The notes: generated by a model from the letters alone, not told the origin. A stretch of DNA of 25,320 nucleotides from Salpingoeca rosetta (GCF_000188695.1 NW_004754928.1:28528-53847); one strand, 5' to 3'; positions 13,505-24,100 are shown, counted from the first letter of the stretch. Translations and numbers: made by a program.

Positions 13505-16500
13505 ACCGGTGATGGTCCCTGTGAACCAAACCCATGCGAGGTACGTGTGCTGTTTAGCTTTTTCATATGTTTTGTTTTGTGGTCAAATGACTTTAGTTGT
13601 CGTTATGTACCTGTGCTCATGCATTCTTTGATGCAACTTTACAGGGGTGCATGCAACCGCACACATATGTGCGTTACACTCATCTCATTACTCACCCATC
13701 CACGTCGTTTTTGTGTGTTTTCTTTGCGTTTGATAGAATGGCGGTACGTGCGAGGTGTACTGGTGGCTCTTCTTCACGTGCCACTGCCCTGAGGGCGTCT
13801 CTGGACGCACCTGCGAACATGTCGACACCACCGCAACTACACGTGCTCCAACCACTACAACGACAGAGGCGACACCCACACGTCCGCGTACGACCACACC
13901 GCGCACAACAGCTGCAACAACGCCCAGGCCAACCACAACAACGACACCAGCAGCCACGACCCTGCCTGGCTACACATGCTTGAAGGCACGCCAGTGTGAG
14001 GCAGCTCCGCCAGGCGAGAAGTACTGCAACACGGCTGTGCTGCAGCTGAACTGTGGTCCACGGAGAGTCATCAAGGTTGCGCATGCGTTCTACGGTCGTC
14101 GTGACAAGGACGTGTGCCCTGATCCGCTGCTCCGTGACGGCAGCACAGACTTGACAACGTGCTCCATCCAGGCAACTGACCTTGTTGCAGACATTTGCGA
14201 CGGCGAAGAGGCGTGCCGTGTGTCTGCATGCAACTCTGTCTTCTCCGATCCGTGCGTGGACACGTACAAATACCTCGAGGTCGACTACCAGTGTGTCGAT
14301 GAGGACGATGTTGACGAGGAGGTTCGCTGTGGCGAGCACACGACCACACGGGCACCCACCACCACCACTGAGCGTCGCACCACAACAACGGAGCGCCCAA
14401 CTACCACCACTGAGCGTCGCACCACAACAACGGAGCGCCCAACTACCACCACGGAGCGTCGCACCACAACAACTGAGCGTCGCACCACAACAACGGAGCG
14501 CCCAACTACCACTACGGAGCGTCGCACCACAACAACGGAGCGCCCAACTACCACCACTGAGCGTCGCACCACAACAACGGAGCGTCGCACCACAACAACT
14601 GAGCGTCGCACCACAACAACGGAGCGCCCAACTACCACTACGGAGCGTCGCACCACAACAACGGAGCGCCCAACCACCACCACAGAGCGTCGCACTACGA
14701 CAACGGACCGCCCAACTACCACCACGAAGCGTCGCACCAAGACAACGGACCGCCCAACTACCACCACGGAGCGCCCAACAACAACCACGGAGCGTCGTAC
14801 CACGACCACTGAGCGCCCAACTACCACCACGAAGCGTCGCACCAAGACAACGGACCGCCCAACTACCACCACGGAGCGCCCAACAACAACCACGGAGCGT
14901 CGTACCACGACCACTGAGCGCCCAACTACCACAACGGAACGCCGCACCACGACAACGGAACGCCCAACTACCACAACGGACCGCCCAACTACCACCACTG
15001 AGCGTCGCACCACAACAACTGAGCGTCGCACTACGACCACTCCTGGTGGAGATGTGTGTGGTGACTTGACTGCGACACGTGACTTCCTTGGCAACCTCAT
15101 CTTCTGCGGTCAGTCTGGCCATGCGTGCCCAGGTGGAAGCTTCTGTGGCAGCCGCGACTACTGCTGTGACCGCGCGGAGCCATCCACCACCATCACGGAG
15201 CGTCGCACCACGACAACTGAACGCCCAACTACCACAACGGAGCGCCGCACCACGACAACGGAACGCCCAACTACCACAACGGAACGCCGCACCACGACAA
15301 CGGAACGCCCAACTACCACAACGGACCGCCCAACTACCACCACTGAGCGTCGCACCACAACAACTGAGCGTCGCACTACGACCACTCCTGGTGGAGATGT
15401 GTGTGGTGACTTGACTGCGACACGTGACTTCCTTGGCAGCCTCATCTTCTGCGGTCAGTCTGGCCATGCGTGCCCAGGTGGAAGCTTCTGTGGCAGCCGC
15501 GACTACTGCTGTGACCGCGCGGAGCCTTCCACCACGACAACGGAGCGCCAAACTACCACCGCTGAGCGTCGCACCACGACAACAGCGCCTGGCACCCGTA
15601 CAGAAACGCGCACAGAGACTAAGATGGAGACAACGCGTGCACGGACCACCACGGCTCCTCGCACTACAGCGACGGCAACTGCCACCGCCACACACACGCG
15701 CACACGCACCGAGGCCACCACGACAGTCCCTGCCACACACACGCGCACACGCACCGAGGCCACCACCACAGCGACGGCCACGCGTACAGCGACACGCACA
15801 CGCACCGATGCGGCCAGCACCACCACACCCATGTCTCGCATCCACTATGTCACCATCACCTTCCCCGACATTGACTTCTTCAGCGTGTTCACACACCCGT
15901 CCTCTGCGCGTGCGCTTGAGTTTGCGGGCGCCGTGTGGGAGAGGCTGGTCGAGGAGGACGTTGCCGGACCCAAGGAGATCCGCACCATCGACGTGTCGCT
16001 CGGTTCGAACGGTATCGACGTGATTGTCGGCGCCATCAACGCCGACGCCGCCGACCGTATTGAGCGCTACGTTGGCGCCCGCGCGTTCTGCATGCCCGTG
16101 TCGGAGGTGCAGATTGTGCTGTGCACGAGCGGTGCGCATCGCCAGCTCACCACCACGCGTGACACGCGCGCAACCACGACGGGCACGTCCGCGCGTCGCT
16201 GGACCACCACCACGACCGTGCGCATCAGCAACGGTGAACGCGTCGGTGCAGACAACAGCAACGGTGGCAACGGTGGCAACGGCGACAGTGGCTCCACGGG
16301 TGACGGGTCCGGGTTCAAGTTCTCCACCACGACCAGCATCATCCTTGGCGTGGGCACCCTCATCATCGCCATCGCTGTGATTGCCGTGCTTGTTGTTCGG
16401 CGCCAGGCCAAGCGACGCGAGGCGCTGCGGTCGGAGCAGTTTGCATTCAGCGACCACCGCCGCCGCAAGTCCAGCATCACCGCCTTTGCGCAGGCCCTGC

Positions 16501-17357
16501 ACTCGATGAGCGCGACAGACGTGTCCACGCCGCCTGCGTACGCCAGCCCGCAGCACAGCGCGCCGCCATCCTCCACAGCACCAACAGAGGTGGAGGTTGC
16601 TCGCATCAACACGGCCCACGCCCACCACGCATACCACCACGCCGACCCCAGCAGCGACGCGTCCAGTGCAACGTACGACCGCGCAACCTACGAGCGGGCC
16701 AGCTCTGCAGGGTATGATCCAATGGCGCAGAGCACAACGGCAGGCGGCATCCGCCTACTGCCTGGTCGCTCCACGCACGGCGATGACGCTGTGGTGGCAG
16801 GGTACACCGCCGCCAGCGCTTCTGGCGACTATGACATTGCAAGCAACCACTATGGATACTCCTCGACGCGTTACGACAACGCAGACCCGTATGCTGTTGC
16901 AGAGCCTGACATGACGGCGCCCGAGCAGGCACACATTCTCTCGCGCCAGCGCAGGTTGTCCCGTGGGAACTTGCTTTCTCCACGCACGAACGCCCTGTAC
17001 ACCCGCAACGCCCCCGAGATTGTTGCTGCGTCCAACGTGACGCGCGCAAACGCGCCGCCGCCACCGCCATTCCCGCTGCACGAGAGCAAGCGCAAGAAGC
17101 GCGTCGTTATCTCGGCTGATGTGCGCGACAACGTGCCGCTCGGTGCACCGGCGAAACCGCCCCGCTCGCGCACGAGCATGGACGAGAGCAGCACGGACGA
17201 CGCAGATGTTGATGCGGAGATGCAGCGGCTGCACCTCGGGGCAGGTCGGCGATCAGAGGAGCACGAGCTCAAGTCGATTCTGTCGCGGGCGCGCGCTGCA
17301 ACACCCACGTCTGCACAACTCCGACACAGGACCCCAACGCCGTCCCTTGATGTCTGA
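10321..17357 (+). CDS. Giant EGF/SUEL-lectin transmembrane protein, main part (after the gap)
   Basis: Two exons, 10321-13540 and 13737-17357, joined in phase 0 across a 196-bp GT..AG intron that splits an EGF after CE. Order of parts: 20 EGF units of 53 residues (10321 to about 13504); a divergent EGF (13523 to about 13820); a Thr/Pro linker; a SUEL-type (D-galactoside-binding lectin) domain at about 13968-14295 with the family signatures AHAFYGR and SDPCVDTYKYLEVDYQC; a long TTTTERR/TTTTERP stalk; two Cys-rich modules (15054-15180 and 15399-15525); a Thr/Arg linker; a globular juxtamembrane domain (about 15835-16125); a TM helix (about 16334-16398) followed by RRQAKRR; and a roughly 320-residue tail. 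The architecture is a single-pass adhesion or signalling receptor with sugar-binding ability, which is inference. One EGF unit (10640-10801) carries an in-frame TGA and five single-base indels. Tail motifs are listed separately. The gene is downstream of POFUT1 on the same strand. Confidence 0.85.
10640..10801 (+). pseudogene. Damaged EGF unit with in-frame stop and indels
   Basis: Compared with the other units, the second Cys codon TGC is TGA (10649-10651). There are four single-base insertions, one single-base deletion and three further substitutions. The indels sum to +3, so the array frame is restored at the next unit. All sister units are nearly perfect, and this one lies about 320 bp from the gap, so poor consensus at a contig end is the leading explanation. 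A genuinely decayed unit is possible. Confidence 0.6.
13541..13736 (+). other. Intron in EGF/SUEL gene
   Basis: GTACGT donor directly after GAG at 13540 and a GATAG acceptor at 13736, phase 0 on both sides. Joining the exons rebuilds a canonical EGF (CEPNPCE/NGGTCEVYWW). It is the only intron visible in about 7 kb of coding sequence, whereas the gene at 18268-22038 has 13 introns. Confidence 0.9.
14337..15045 (+). repeat. Thr-rich mucin-like stalk repeat (TTTTER[R/P])
   Basis: About 230 codons built from a 7-residue (21-bp) unit, usually alternating TTTTERR and TTTTERP to give a 42-bp period. Some units change to TKRR, TKTT or TDRP. Dense Thr with Pro suggests an O-glycosylated extended stalk that holds the SUEL and EGF parts away from the membrane (inference). 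Confidence 0.85.
14900..15528 (+). repeat. 345-bp tandem duplication carrying a Cys-rich module
   Basis: The Thr-rich segment plus the module beginning GGDVCGDLTATRDFLG occurs twice, offset by 345 bp (for example 15041 and 15386). The copies differ by few bases, such as Asn versus Ser in GNLIF/GSLIF. Each module has six Cys, with CPGGSFCGSRDYCC at its end. It looks like a small disulfide knot; I do not recognise a named family with confidence. Confidence 0.8.
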
Positions 17358-18267
17358 GCACGTGCTGTGCTCTATGTATGTGTTCGTGTCTGTGCCTGTG
17401 TGTGTGTGTGTGTGTCTGTGTGTCTGTGTGTCTGTGTGTCTGTGTGTCTGTGTGTGTGTGTCTGTTTGTGTTTGCTCTAGTTCTGCTGCTTCCCGATGTA
17501 TCTTTTCGCTCTTCCTTGCCAGCTCTGTTGACCAGTGCTGGCTCAGGTTCACTTGGCAGTTTTGCATCATGGTGTTTCAATGCATCATCAGTGTTTGCTC
17601 ACGCTGTCGTTTGACCACAAGCAACTCCTGCCCTTCTCCCTGTTCTCCTGAGTTTGGCTGACGGGTGCTTGGCTTGCCCTTCTTCGTATTCCCATAAACG
17701 AACACCTTTGCAACAACCCAGTGAATTGGTGTGACAGACATCGACGACACGAACAAACAGCGCACGGTGCGACGGTGGGCTGTGTGTTATACGTGGTTCT
17801 TGTATTGGGTTATGACGCCAGCCATCGTACGAAGGGCTGATAAAAAAGAAGTTGAGATTAGAACAACGGAAACAAAAGGCAACAACACTCCAACCAAACA
17901 AACGCAAGCGATCACATCATGTTACAACACCTCACGGAAGCAGAAAAAGACCTAAGGAAGGATGACCGCACGAACAACATCACGGACACAACCACCCAAA
18001 AGAACAGGGGTTGGGCATTCACGCTTCAAACGCGCTGCTTGAAGGAGGAGAGGGTTGGGTAATCAACCATGGCCCTGTGGCAAATCAAACGCAAGGAGAG
18101 GTGATGCAACAACGTTAAAAGTGGTGAGGAGTCTGCAAGTGTGCAAGCAGGGCAAGTGTGCGTGTGTGCATGACGTGTGCGTGTGTGCATGACGTGTGCA
18201 TTTGTGCATGACGTGTGCGTGTGTGCATGAAATATGCGCGGGTTCAAATGGTGTGCAAGTGTACGGC
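17358..18267. other. Convergent intergenic region (3' UTRs)
   Basis: This lies between the stop of the EGF/SUEL gene and the stop of the minus-strand DM15 gene. It includes a TG/TCTG tract at about 17396-17470, an A/T-richer stretch at about 17830-17960 and a 19-bp tandem repeat at 18158-18230. No gene is visible. Confidence 0.6.
18158..18230. repeat. 19-bp tandem repeat, four copies
   Basis: The unit TGCATGACGTGTGCGTGTG recurs with starts at 18167, 18186, 18205 and 18224, with few mismatches. It lies 40-110 bp past the stop of the minus-strand DM15 gene, hence probably in its 3' UTR. Each copy contains TGACGTG, a CRE half-site-like core; no function is shown. Confidence 0.85.
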
Positions 18268-20903
18268 TTACTCCTTGATGCGCGGGTGGATGCGGTCGCG
18301 TGGGAAGCCCGAGTACTCGAGGAAGCTGACGTACTTCTCCAGGCCGTACAGCTGGCCCTGATCGAAGTCGGCAATCACCTCCGCCTCAAAGTCGTCAAAC
18401 AGCGCGAGGTTGAAGCGGTCCTCCTTGAACTGCTGCTCCAGCCCGTAGCCGTAGAACCGAAACAGGCACTCAAGCCCATACCTGGGGGGGGGGGGATGAT
18501 GGTGAGATAATGGTGGTGAGATAATGATGGTGAGATGAGGGTGGCTGTGCGGAATTGTGGTGGTGATGACGGCCATTTGCACAAAAAGCAGGACTTGCAG
18601 CACGCTTGCAACCGCATAACGACACTTGTACATGGAACATGTGCGACAGCCGTACCGGTGGCCGCCCTCTGCGTCGCGGTGCGCCAGCGCACGGAACTCA
18701 TCGTACATGGCCCTGTGCACACACACACACACATGTGAAGAGTGGAGCGGGTATGAGAGCAAGCCAAAATTGTTGGTCCATCATGAAGGTCTTCCTGTTG
18801 CAGCACACAACGCTACCACTGACTGCTTCACATCACACTGCAACCCATAGCGTGGCAGGAACAGCAGCAGGAACAACAGCAGGAACAGCAACAGCGGCCG
18901 CACGCACGCACTTGATGAAGCAGTCGCGGAGGAGGTACGACCAGAACCGGTACAGCCGCGGCATGGTCCAGTGGTTCGTCTCGTCCTGCTCGCCTCGCAT
19001 GCACCTGGTGCACAGCGCGCAAGTCATCCATGGCACCCACGGTGAGGAAAGAACTTCAATCTCAACGCATGTCGCTTGCACTGTTGCGCGGTGCGGAACA
19101 GAAAACCACACATACGCACCACGTCAACACTCGCAACAGCCACATGTCTGTCTGTGTGTGTGTGTGTATGTGTGTGTGTGTGTGTCTGTGTGTGTGTGTG
19201 TGTCTGTGTGTGTATGTATGTATGTGTGTGTGCTCACTTTTCGTGAAAGGCGGTGTAGGTGTCCTGGTTGAAGCGGACGCCATCAGCAAACACGACCGTC
19301 GACCCGCGGTGCTCGTTCTCCTCATCAATGTACCAGCCAACGCCTACAGCAGCACCAAATACACACACACATACATACATACAAGTGTGTAACATGAGCA
19401 TATGATTCCACGAGAACGCATTTCAGTCTCACCTCCTTCTCATGCGTGTCCCGTGACCACCCTCTCATGGCACTGGATGACGATGATGAACACCCCCTCC
19501 CCTTTGTCTGTCTCCTCCCACCTCACCACACCTTGCCATACCACATCCGACAACGCACCCTTCTCTGTAACGGCGTCTGGCGAGTACTTGGTCTTGAACG
19601 TCTGCGACCCCTTGGCGTGCTGCGTTCATTCACAACAAGCGAGCGTTCATTCACAACAAGCGAGTGAGCCGCTCACGATGGCAATGAAAGGGAGAGAGAT
19701 GCATGACACGACAAGGGCGGAGATACGAGCATGTGGAGATCGTGGCAATTGCTGACATGTGCGTTGTACAATGCAACAACAGCGCACACAATGTGCACGA
19801 CACCACAGCACCACTGCTCCCTTACCTTTGGACGCGTAGGCTTGTAGTAACGAAGAGCCTGAGCAGAGGACGGCAATAGTCATCAATCACACATGTTTTC
19901 AAGACGCATCACAAAGAACCGGTAGGAAGCGTGAGAGGGGTGGTGTGTTTACGAACCAACACCACCACAGACAAACAAAGGCATGCACACGTACACACAC
20001 TCAATCACACACAATCACACACAATCACACACAATCACACACAATCACACATCAGCGCGCACACATCACCATCACCATCACCGCCACGTGAATCAGGGCT
20101 GGTGCAGCACCTGTGAGTCCTGGACTTTGTTGAGCGGGGAGCGGCGGCCCGGGCGGGAGCCGGTCGAGTTGGCGCGGCGGTGGCGCCCGCCATTCCCCTG
20201 CGTATTCGCAAACGTCTGCACATGGCCAATATGCAATGAGGTGTTAGGCGGGGTGGGACTGGAGGGGAGAAGAAGGGGGAGGAGAAGAGGTGTCAATGCA
20301 CCTGCAGTTGTCTGCTTGTCTGCCTGCCTGTCTGGCTGAGTAAGGGACAGTCATGTAATCACACAGCTGCGCATGCTAAAGAACGCACCGGTTCCCAGTG
20401 GAGGGAGGAGGGTGACTCTGAGCGCTTGGAGGCGTTGGAGACGCGGCGATACGGGCTTGCCCGGTCAGCCTGGTGAGGGGAGGAACAAGTAACAAGGTGG
20501 GCAGTGTCATCAAAAAAGCACAAGTGAGACAAGAGTGCAGATCGGAGAGAACAGATACACAAGCTGCACGAACAGATAAACAAGCTGCACTGATGAGCCA
20601 AAGCACAATACACGTACGCTCATGTGTGCGCGGTCGTAGACGATGCGGAGGAGGTTGATGCCGCTGGCCGACAGCTGGTCCTCAGGATACGCGCGACGCC
20701 TGACGTGTGGTAGTGGTGGTAATCGTGGTGGGCGATGGTGAGTATGATGATGGCCATGATGGTGGTGACCGGGTTATTTGTGAAGGTCGACTGGGGCGAC
20801 TGTGGGGCGGTGGCGTTTGCACAAGAGCTGCATGGTTCATGAAGCTTACGCTGCTGGCTGTGGATCGTCGTCGAGGCAGCCGTCATCCTCAATGGGACCG
20901 TCT

Positions 20904-20965
<62 letters not shown>

Positions 20966-21551
20966 AAAGGCAGCGGGGATGAAGGTGGAGGTCAGACAAC
21001 ATGTGGTTGGTCCTTCGACACGCAGCATGATCAACAACGATGAACAACCACTCCAGCCACGCTGAACAACCACTGCCAAACACACACACACACACACACA
21101 CTCCACGACATGAGTCCCCGGCAGCTACAGCGCACACCTTCAAACTCGAACGAGTCCAGCAGCTTGTCGAGAGGCTTGTCCTCCACCTTGTGGCCATTCG
21201 CTTCCGTGGCATCCTTCTTGTTACCTTTCTCATCGCCAAAGCTGCTCGGAAAGCACAAGTAGATGTGACACAGGTTGGGCAGCGAGCATGGTGAGGTGCA
21301 TGGTAAGACGCATGAGGCGCAAAAACACAGAAGCGAAGCAAAGCTCGCTCAGAAGCTTCGCATCTGATTGTCAAGGCATTGCGCCTGGCTCACTCCACAT
21401 CACACAAATGGCCGGACTCACATCACTGGGATGAGGCAGCCGTCCGTCTTTGGCTTGATGGCATCCACTGTCGACAAACAAGGCATAGGTAGGGGCCCTC
21501 ACATGTGAACACATTGCTGGTGCAACGCTGCACAGCAACCAAGTCGACAGT

Positions 21552-21625
<74 letters not shown>

Positions 21626-22038
21626 CGCGCACGCGTGCGTGTTCACAGGTTCAAACGGACCGATGTCCGAAGACCTGGTGGTTGGCTCGGATGAATTGCG
21701 CTGGCGCCAGTTGTGGTTGATACCTGAGCAACCAGCCATGCGTGCAAACCGAGCGTGCGTGAGACGATGCAGCGACAAACAGGCGGCGATAGAGCGCATG
21801 TATAGAAGGGGGAGGGTGTGACGCAAACGTGTGCTGCGAAGATGAGACGTGGCACTGCAAACACACACATACACACACACGCACACACACGCACACACGC
21901 ACACGCACACACACCTGGGCGACGGCCCTTGCCGAAGCTGTGCGTACGTCGACGCTGATCGCCAAAGGAGTCGGAGCGCTGCCGACTGCTTGAGCGATGG
22001 CCGCCATACCGGCTACTCGAAGCTCCGCGGGAGGACAT
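18268..22038 (-). CDS. LARP1-type DM15 (cap/5'TOP-binding) protein, no La motif seen
   Basis: Exons on the minus strand: 22038-21915, 21723-21622, 21467-21422, 21241-21138, 20901-20850, 20699-20618, 20469-20389, 20215-20111, 19858-19826, 19619-19559, 19343-19238, 19004-18912, 18712-18656 and 18481-18268. Every junction is GT..AG and all phases agree, giving 419 aa. The C-terminal part (about 285-418) matches the DM15 region of LARP1, which in animals binds the m7G cap and the first bases of 5'TOP mRNAs. It reads RFWSYLLRDCF, RYGLECLFRFYGYGLE and GQLYGLEKYVSFLEYS. By ungapped alignment, R318, Y322, R325, R357, Y361 and E364 fall on human R840, F844, R847, R879, Y883 and E886 (numbering from memory). 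Upstream, RYYKPTRPK...VGWYIDE resembles the RFYPV...VGWVMD segment before human DM15. The N-terminus is Ser/Arg-rich. I found no La motif in this model or upstream in the window. Small exons (33, 46 and 52 bp) and the third exon's boundaries are the least certain parts. Confidence 0.88.
19622..19663. repeat. 21-bp direct duplication at a splice acceptor
   Basis: The 21-bp segment at 19622-19642 is repeated exactly at 19643-19663. On the minus strand it lies immediately before the acceptor AG (19621-19620) of the 61-bp exon of the DM15 gene. A branch-point-like TGAATGAAC sequence is therefore present twice. Confidence 0.9.
20907..20964. repeat. (AC)n microsatellite in intron
   Basis: A pure AC run of nearly 60 bp. 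On the sense (minus) strand it is a (GT)n tract ending in TTTTAG, the acceptor of the 52-bp exon of the DM15 gene. Confidence 0.9.
21553..21622. repeat. (AC)n microsatellite at a splice donor
   Basis: A pure AC run of about 68 bp. On the minus strand the GT repeat begins exactly at the inferred donor of exon 2 of the DM15 gene, so donor choice within the repeat is ambiguous. Only the first GT keeps the phase I use. Confidence 0.85.
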
Positions 22039-23599
22039 TGTGCTGCTCTTTGCTGGGGTGTGCTGGAATGCGCGGACGCGTGTGTGGGTGGGTGGGTATG
22101 TGCTGCCTTGTCTAGCCCCGTCGCTGGTCAACAGATGCTGCTACTCGACTGCGGCTGACCGGTAATGGTGCACACGCGAGAGAGAGAGAGAGAGGGGCGG
22201 CAACAGACACACGGGTGTGTGTGCGTGTGTGTGGTGGACGTGATGCTGTGCCCTGTCGAAGAAAATGAGCGGCAGCGACGGGATATGAGAGATGTTGAGC
22301 AATATGTTGAGGAGGAATGACGAGGGAGATGTTGAGACAATCCAAACAAACACGTTCACGCCAGTCAAGAGGACGGAAAAAAATTGTGGAGTGAGAATCG
22401 GGCGAGCGACAGCGGAGCCCTTTATTCACCAAGCCTGCAGGCACGTGTGCGCGGTGCAATGACAGCTGGCGCAAGCCCGCACAAGATAGCAAACAAACAG
22501 GACTCACGTTTGCTTGCTGATCCGGTTTGGAATGGAATGAAAGGCGTCAGCTGGCGCCGGGTGTGTGGTAAACACTCACGTTCCTCCTTCGTGAGCGGCT
22601 GTTGCGGCAATGGTGCGAGTTGCCTTAACTCGTGTTGATGTGCTGCGGTTCAGGGTTTTGTTTGGGTTCCTTCGCGGCGTTCGAATGTGGCACGCACGCC
22701 AACAGCTAGGACGTCGATGCTTGCTTGCTTGCTTGCTTGCCACCTGACGTGATGATGGTTGCAGCCCGCCCGCAGAAAAAAAAAAAGGCAGACAGGAAGC
22801 GCAAGCGACGGGCTGGCTGGCGCGGGTGCGGGAGGGGAGGGTGTTTGGCAAGGACCGCACAAGAAAAAGGGCGGGTTCTGTTGCCGTTGCTGTTGTGCTT
22901 GCTGGTTCTTCATGCGCGTTTGTTTCGTGGCGTTTGGTTGGCGGGCGGGAATGTGCCACGCGTGTCCCGAAAAAACGATGACCGAACTGCAATTTGGATG
23001 AAATTTTCCCTAAATTTTCGCTGCGTGGTTGGGTTGCGGGTTTTGCCGCGAACCGGTGTTTGCATGTGAAACAGCACAAGCAGTAGCCAACTGTTGTGGG
23101 GTGCGTTGCGATGCAAAGGTATCGACACACGACACACAAAAGCATACACAGCTTCATCTTGGCTGTTGCACGCTTTGACGTTGGCTGTTGTTTGTTGTTG
23201 TTGTTTGTGTTTGTGACGTGAGCAGTGCATGCAGGGCTGCATGTTGCGCGTTTGACGTGTGTTGAAGAGAAGAAGGAGAGGAGGACGAAGAGTACGAGCG
23301 GCACACACCACTTCTTGCAACCACACACACACACACACACGCACAGAAATCGCACCCACGTCGTTGTCGCAACTGTCACTGTCCCACATCGCACCCACCA
23401 CACCCATCAACAGCAGCAGCAGCAGCAGCATCTGACTTGTCTCACACCAGCTTGAGCAACACAAGGCCGTCATCTGCTGACTCCGGTCACAGCGACATCG
23501 CTTCACATCGCTTCACATCGCTTCACATCGCTTCGCAGCACAGCACAGCACAGCACAGCACAGCACAACACACGCAGTGGCACTGCCAACGCCGCGTAC
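22039..23599. other. Divergent intergenic region
   Basis: About 1.56 kb between the starts of the minus-strand DM15 gene and the plus-strand gene at 23600. It holds a GA run (about 22178-22196), a GCTT repeat (about 22722-22740), an A/T-rich island (about 22968-23025, including ATTTTCGC as near POFUT1) and short repeats before 23600. Long frames here, including one of 275 codons on the minus strand at 22576-23403, lack domain character. I see no supported gene. Confidence 0.55.
23497..23571. repeat. Two short tandem repeats in the 5' region of the last gene
   Basis: About four copies of the 10-bp unit ATCGCTTCAC (from about 23498) are followed by about six copies of the 5-bp unit AGCAC (from about 23538). 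They lie 30-100 bp before the ATG at 23600, so they may be in its 5' UTR or core promoter. Confidence 0.8.
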
Positions 23600-24053
23600 A
23601 TGTTTCCACGATGGCTGCGCCCCATGGTGGTTGTGGTGGTGTTGTTTGGGCTGGCATCGTTCGGCCATGTGGTGTATCTGCGCCTGCGACCGGAGATCCG
23701 GCGCACGCTGCGGTTCCCGCCGCTGCCGCCAGCATCAACGCCATACCCGCCACTACCAGTCATTGAGGACTTGGAGGTGCTTGTGGACTTCTTCCGCACG
23801 TCCCTTGACGATGTCGCTGAGGACACGACAAAGTCCCTCTGCGTTGCCGCGTCGTACAGTTTTGGCTGGACGCTCGTCGGTGACCGTAACTTTCGGCTGG
23901 CCAGAACCGCCGGCATGGCGCTTGGCTTGGGTGCCTACATGGGCTGCGATCGGCTCGGCGACGCCATTGGCGACCGAGCCGCGGATCTCATCACCTCCAC
24001 CATGACTATGCTCGGGTGCGTGCGTGCGTGTGCGTGTGCGTGCGCGTGTGTGT

Positions 24054-24100
<47 letters not shown>

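Noticed and set aside
10330..13512. A 1060-codon plus-strand open frame in another frame of the EGF array
   Set aside because: The 159-bp unit is a multiple of three and lacks stops in this frame, so the frame stays open by repetition. It encodes His/Gln/Arg/Pro-rich nonsense, while the neighbouring frame gives perfect EGF domains.
13692..16640. A 982-codon minus-strand open frame opposite the SUEL/stalk region
   Set aside because: Antisense shadow of a well-supported gene. Its Cys/Gly/Arg content mirrors the Thr-rich codons.
22576..23403. A 275-codon minus-strand frame between the last two genes
   Set aside because: No domain, Cys-Val repeat and irregular low-complexity composition, and it would cross the likely promoter regions. 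Not supported as coding.
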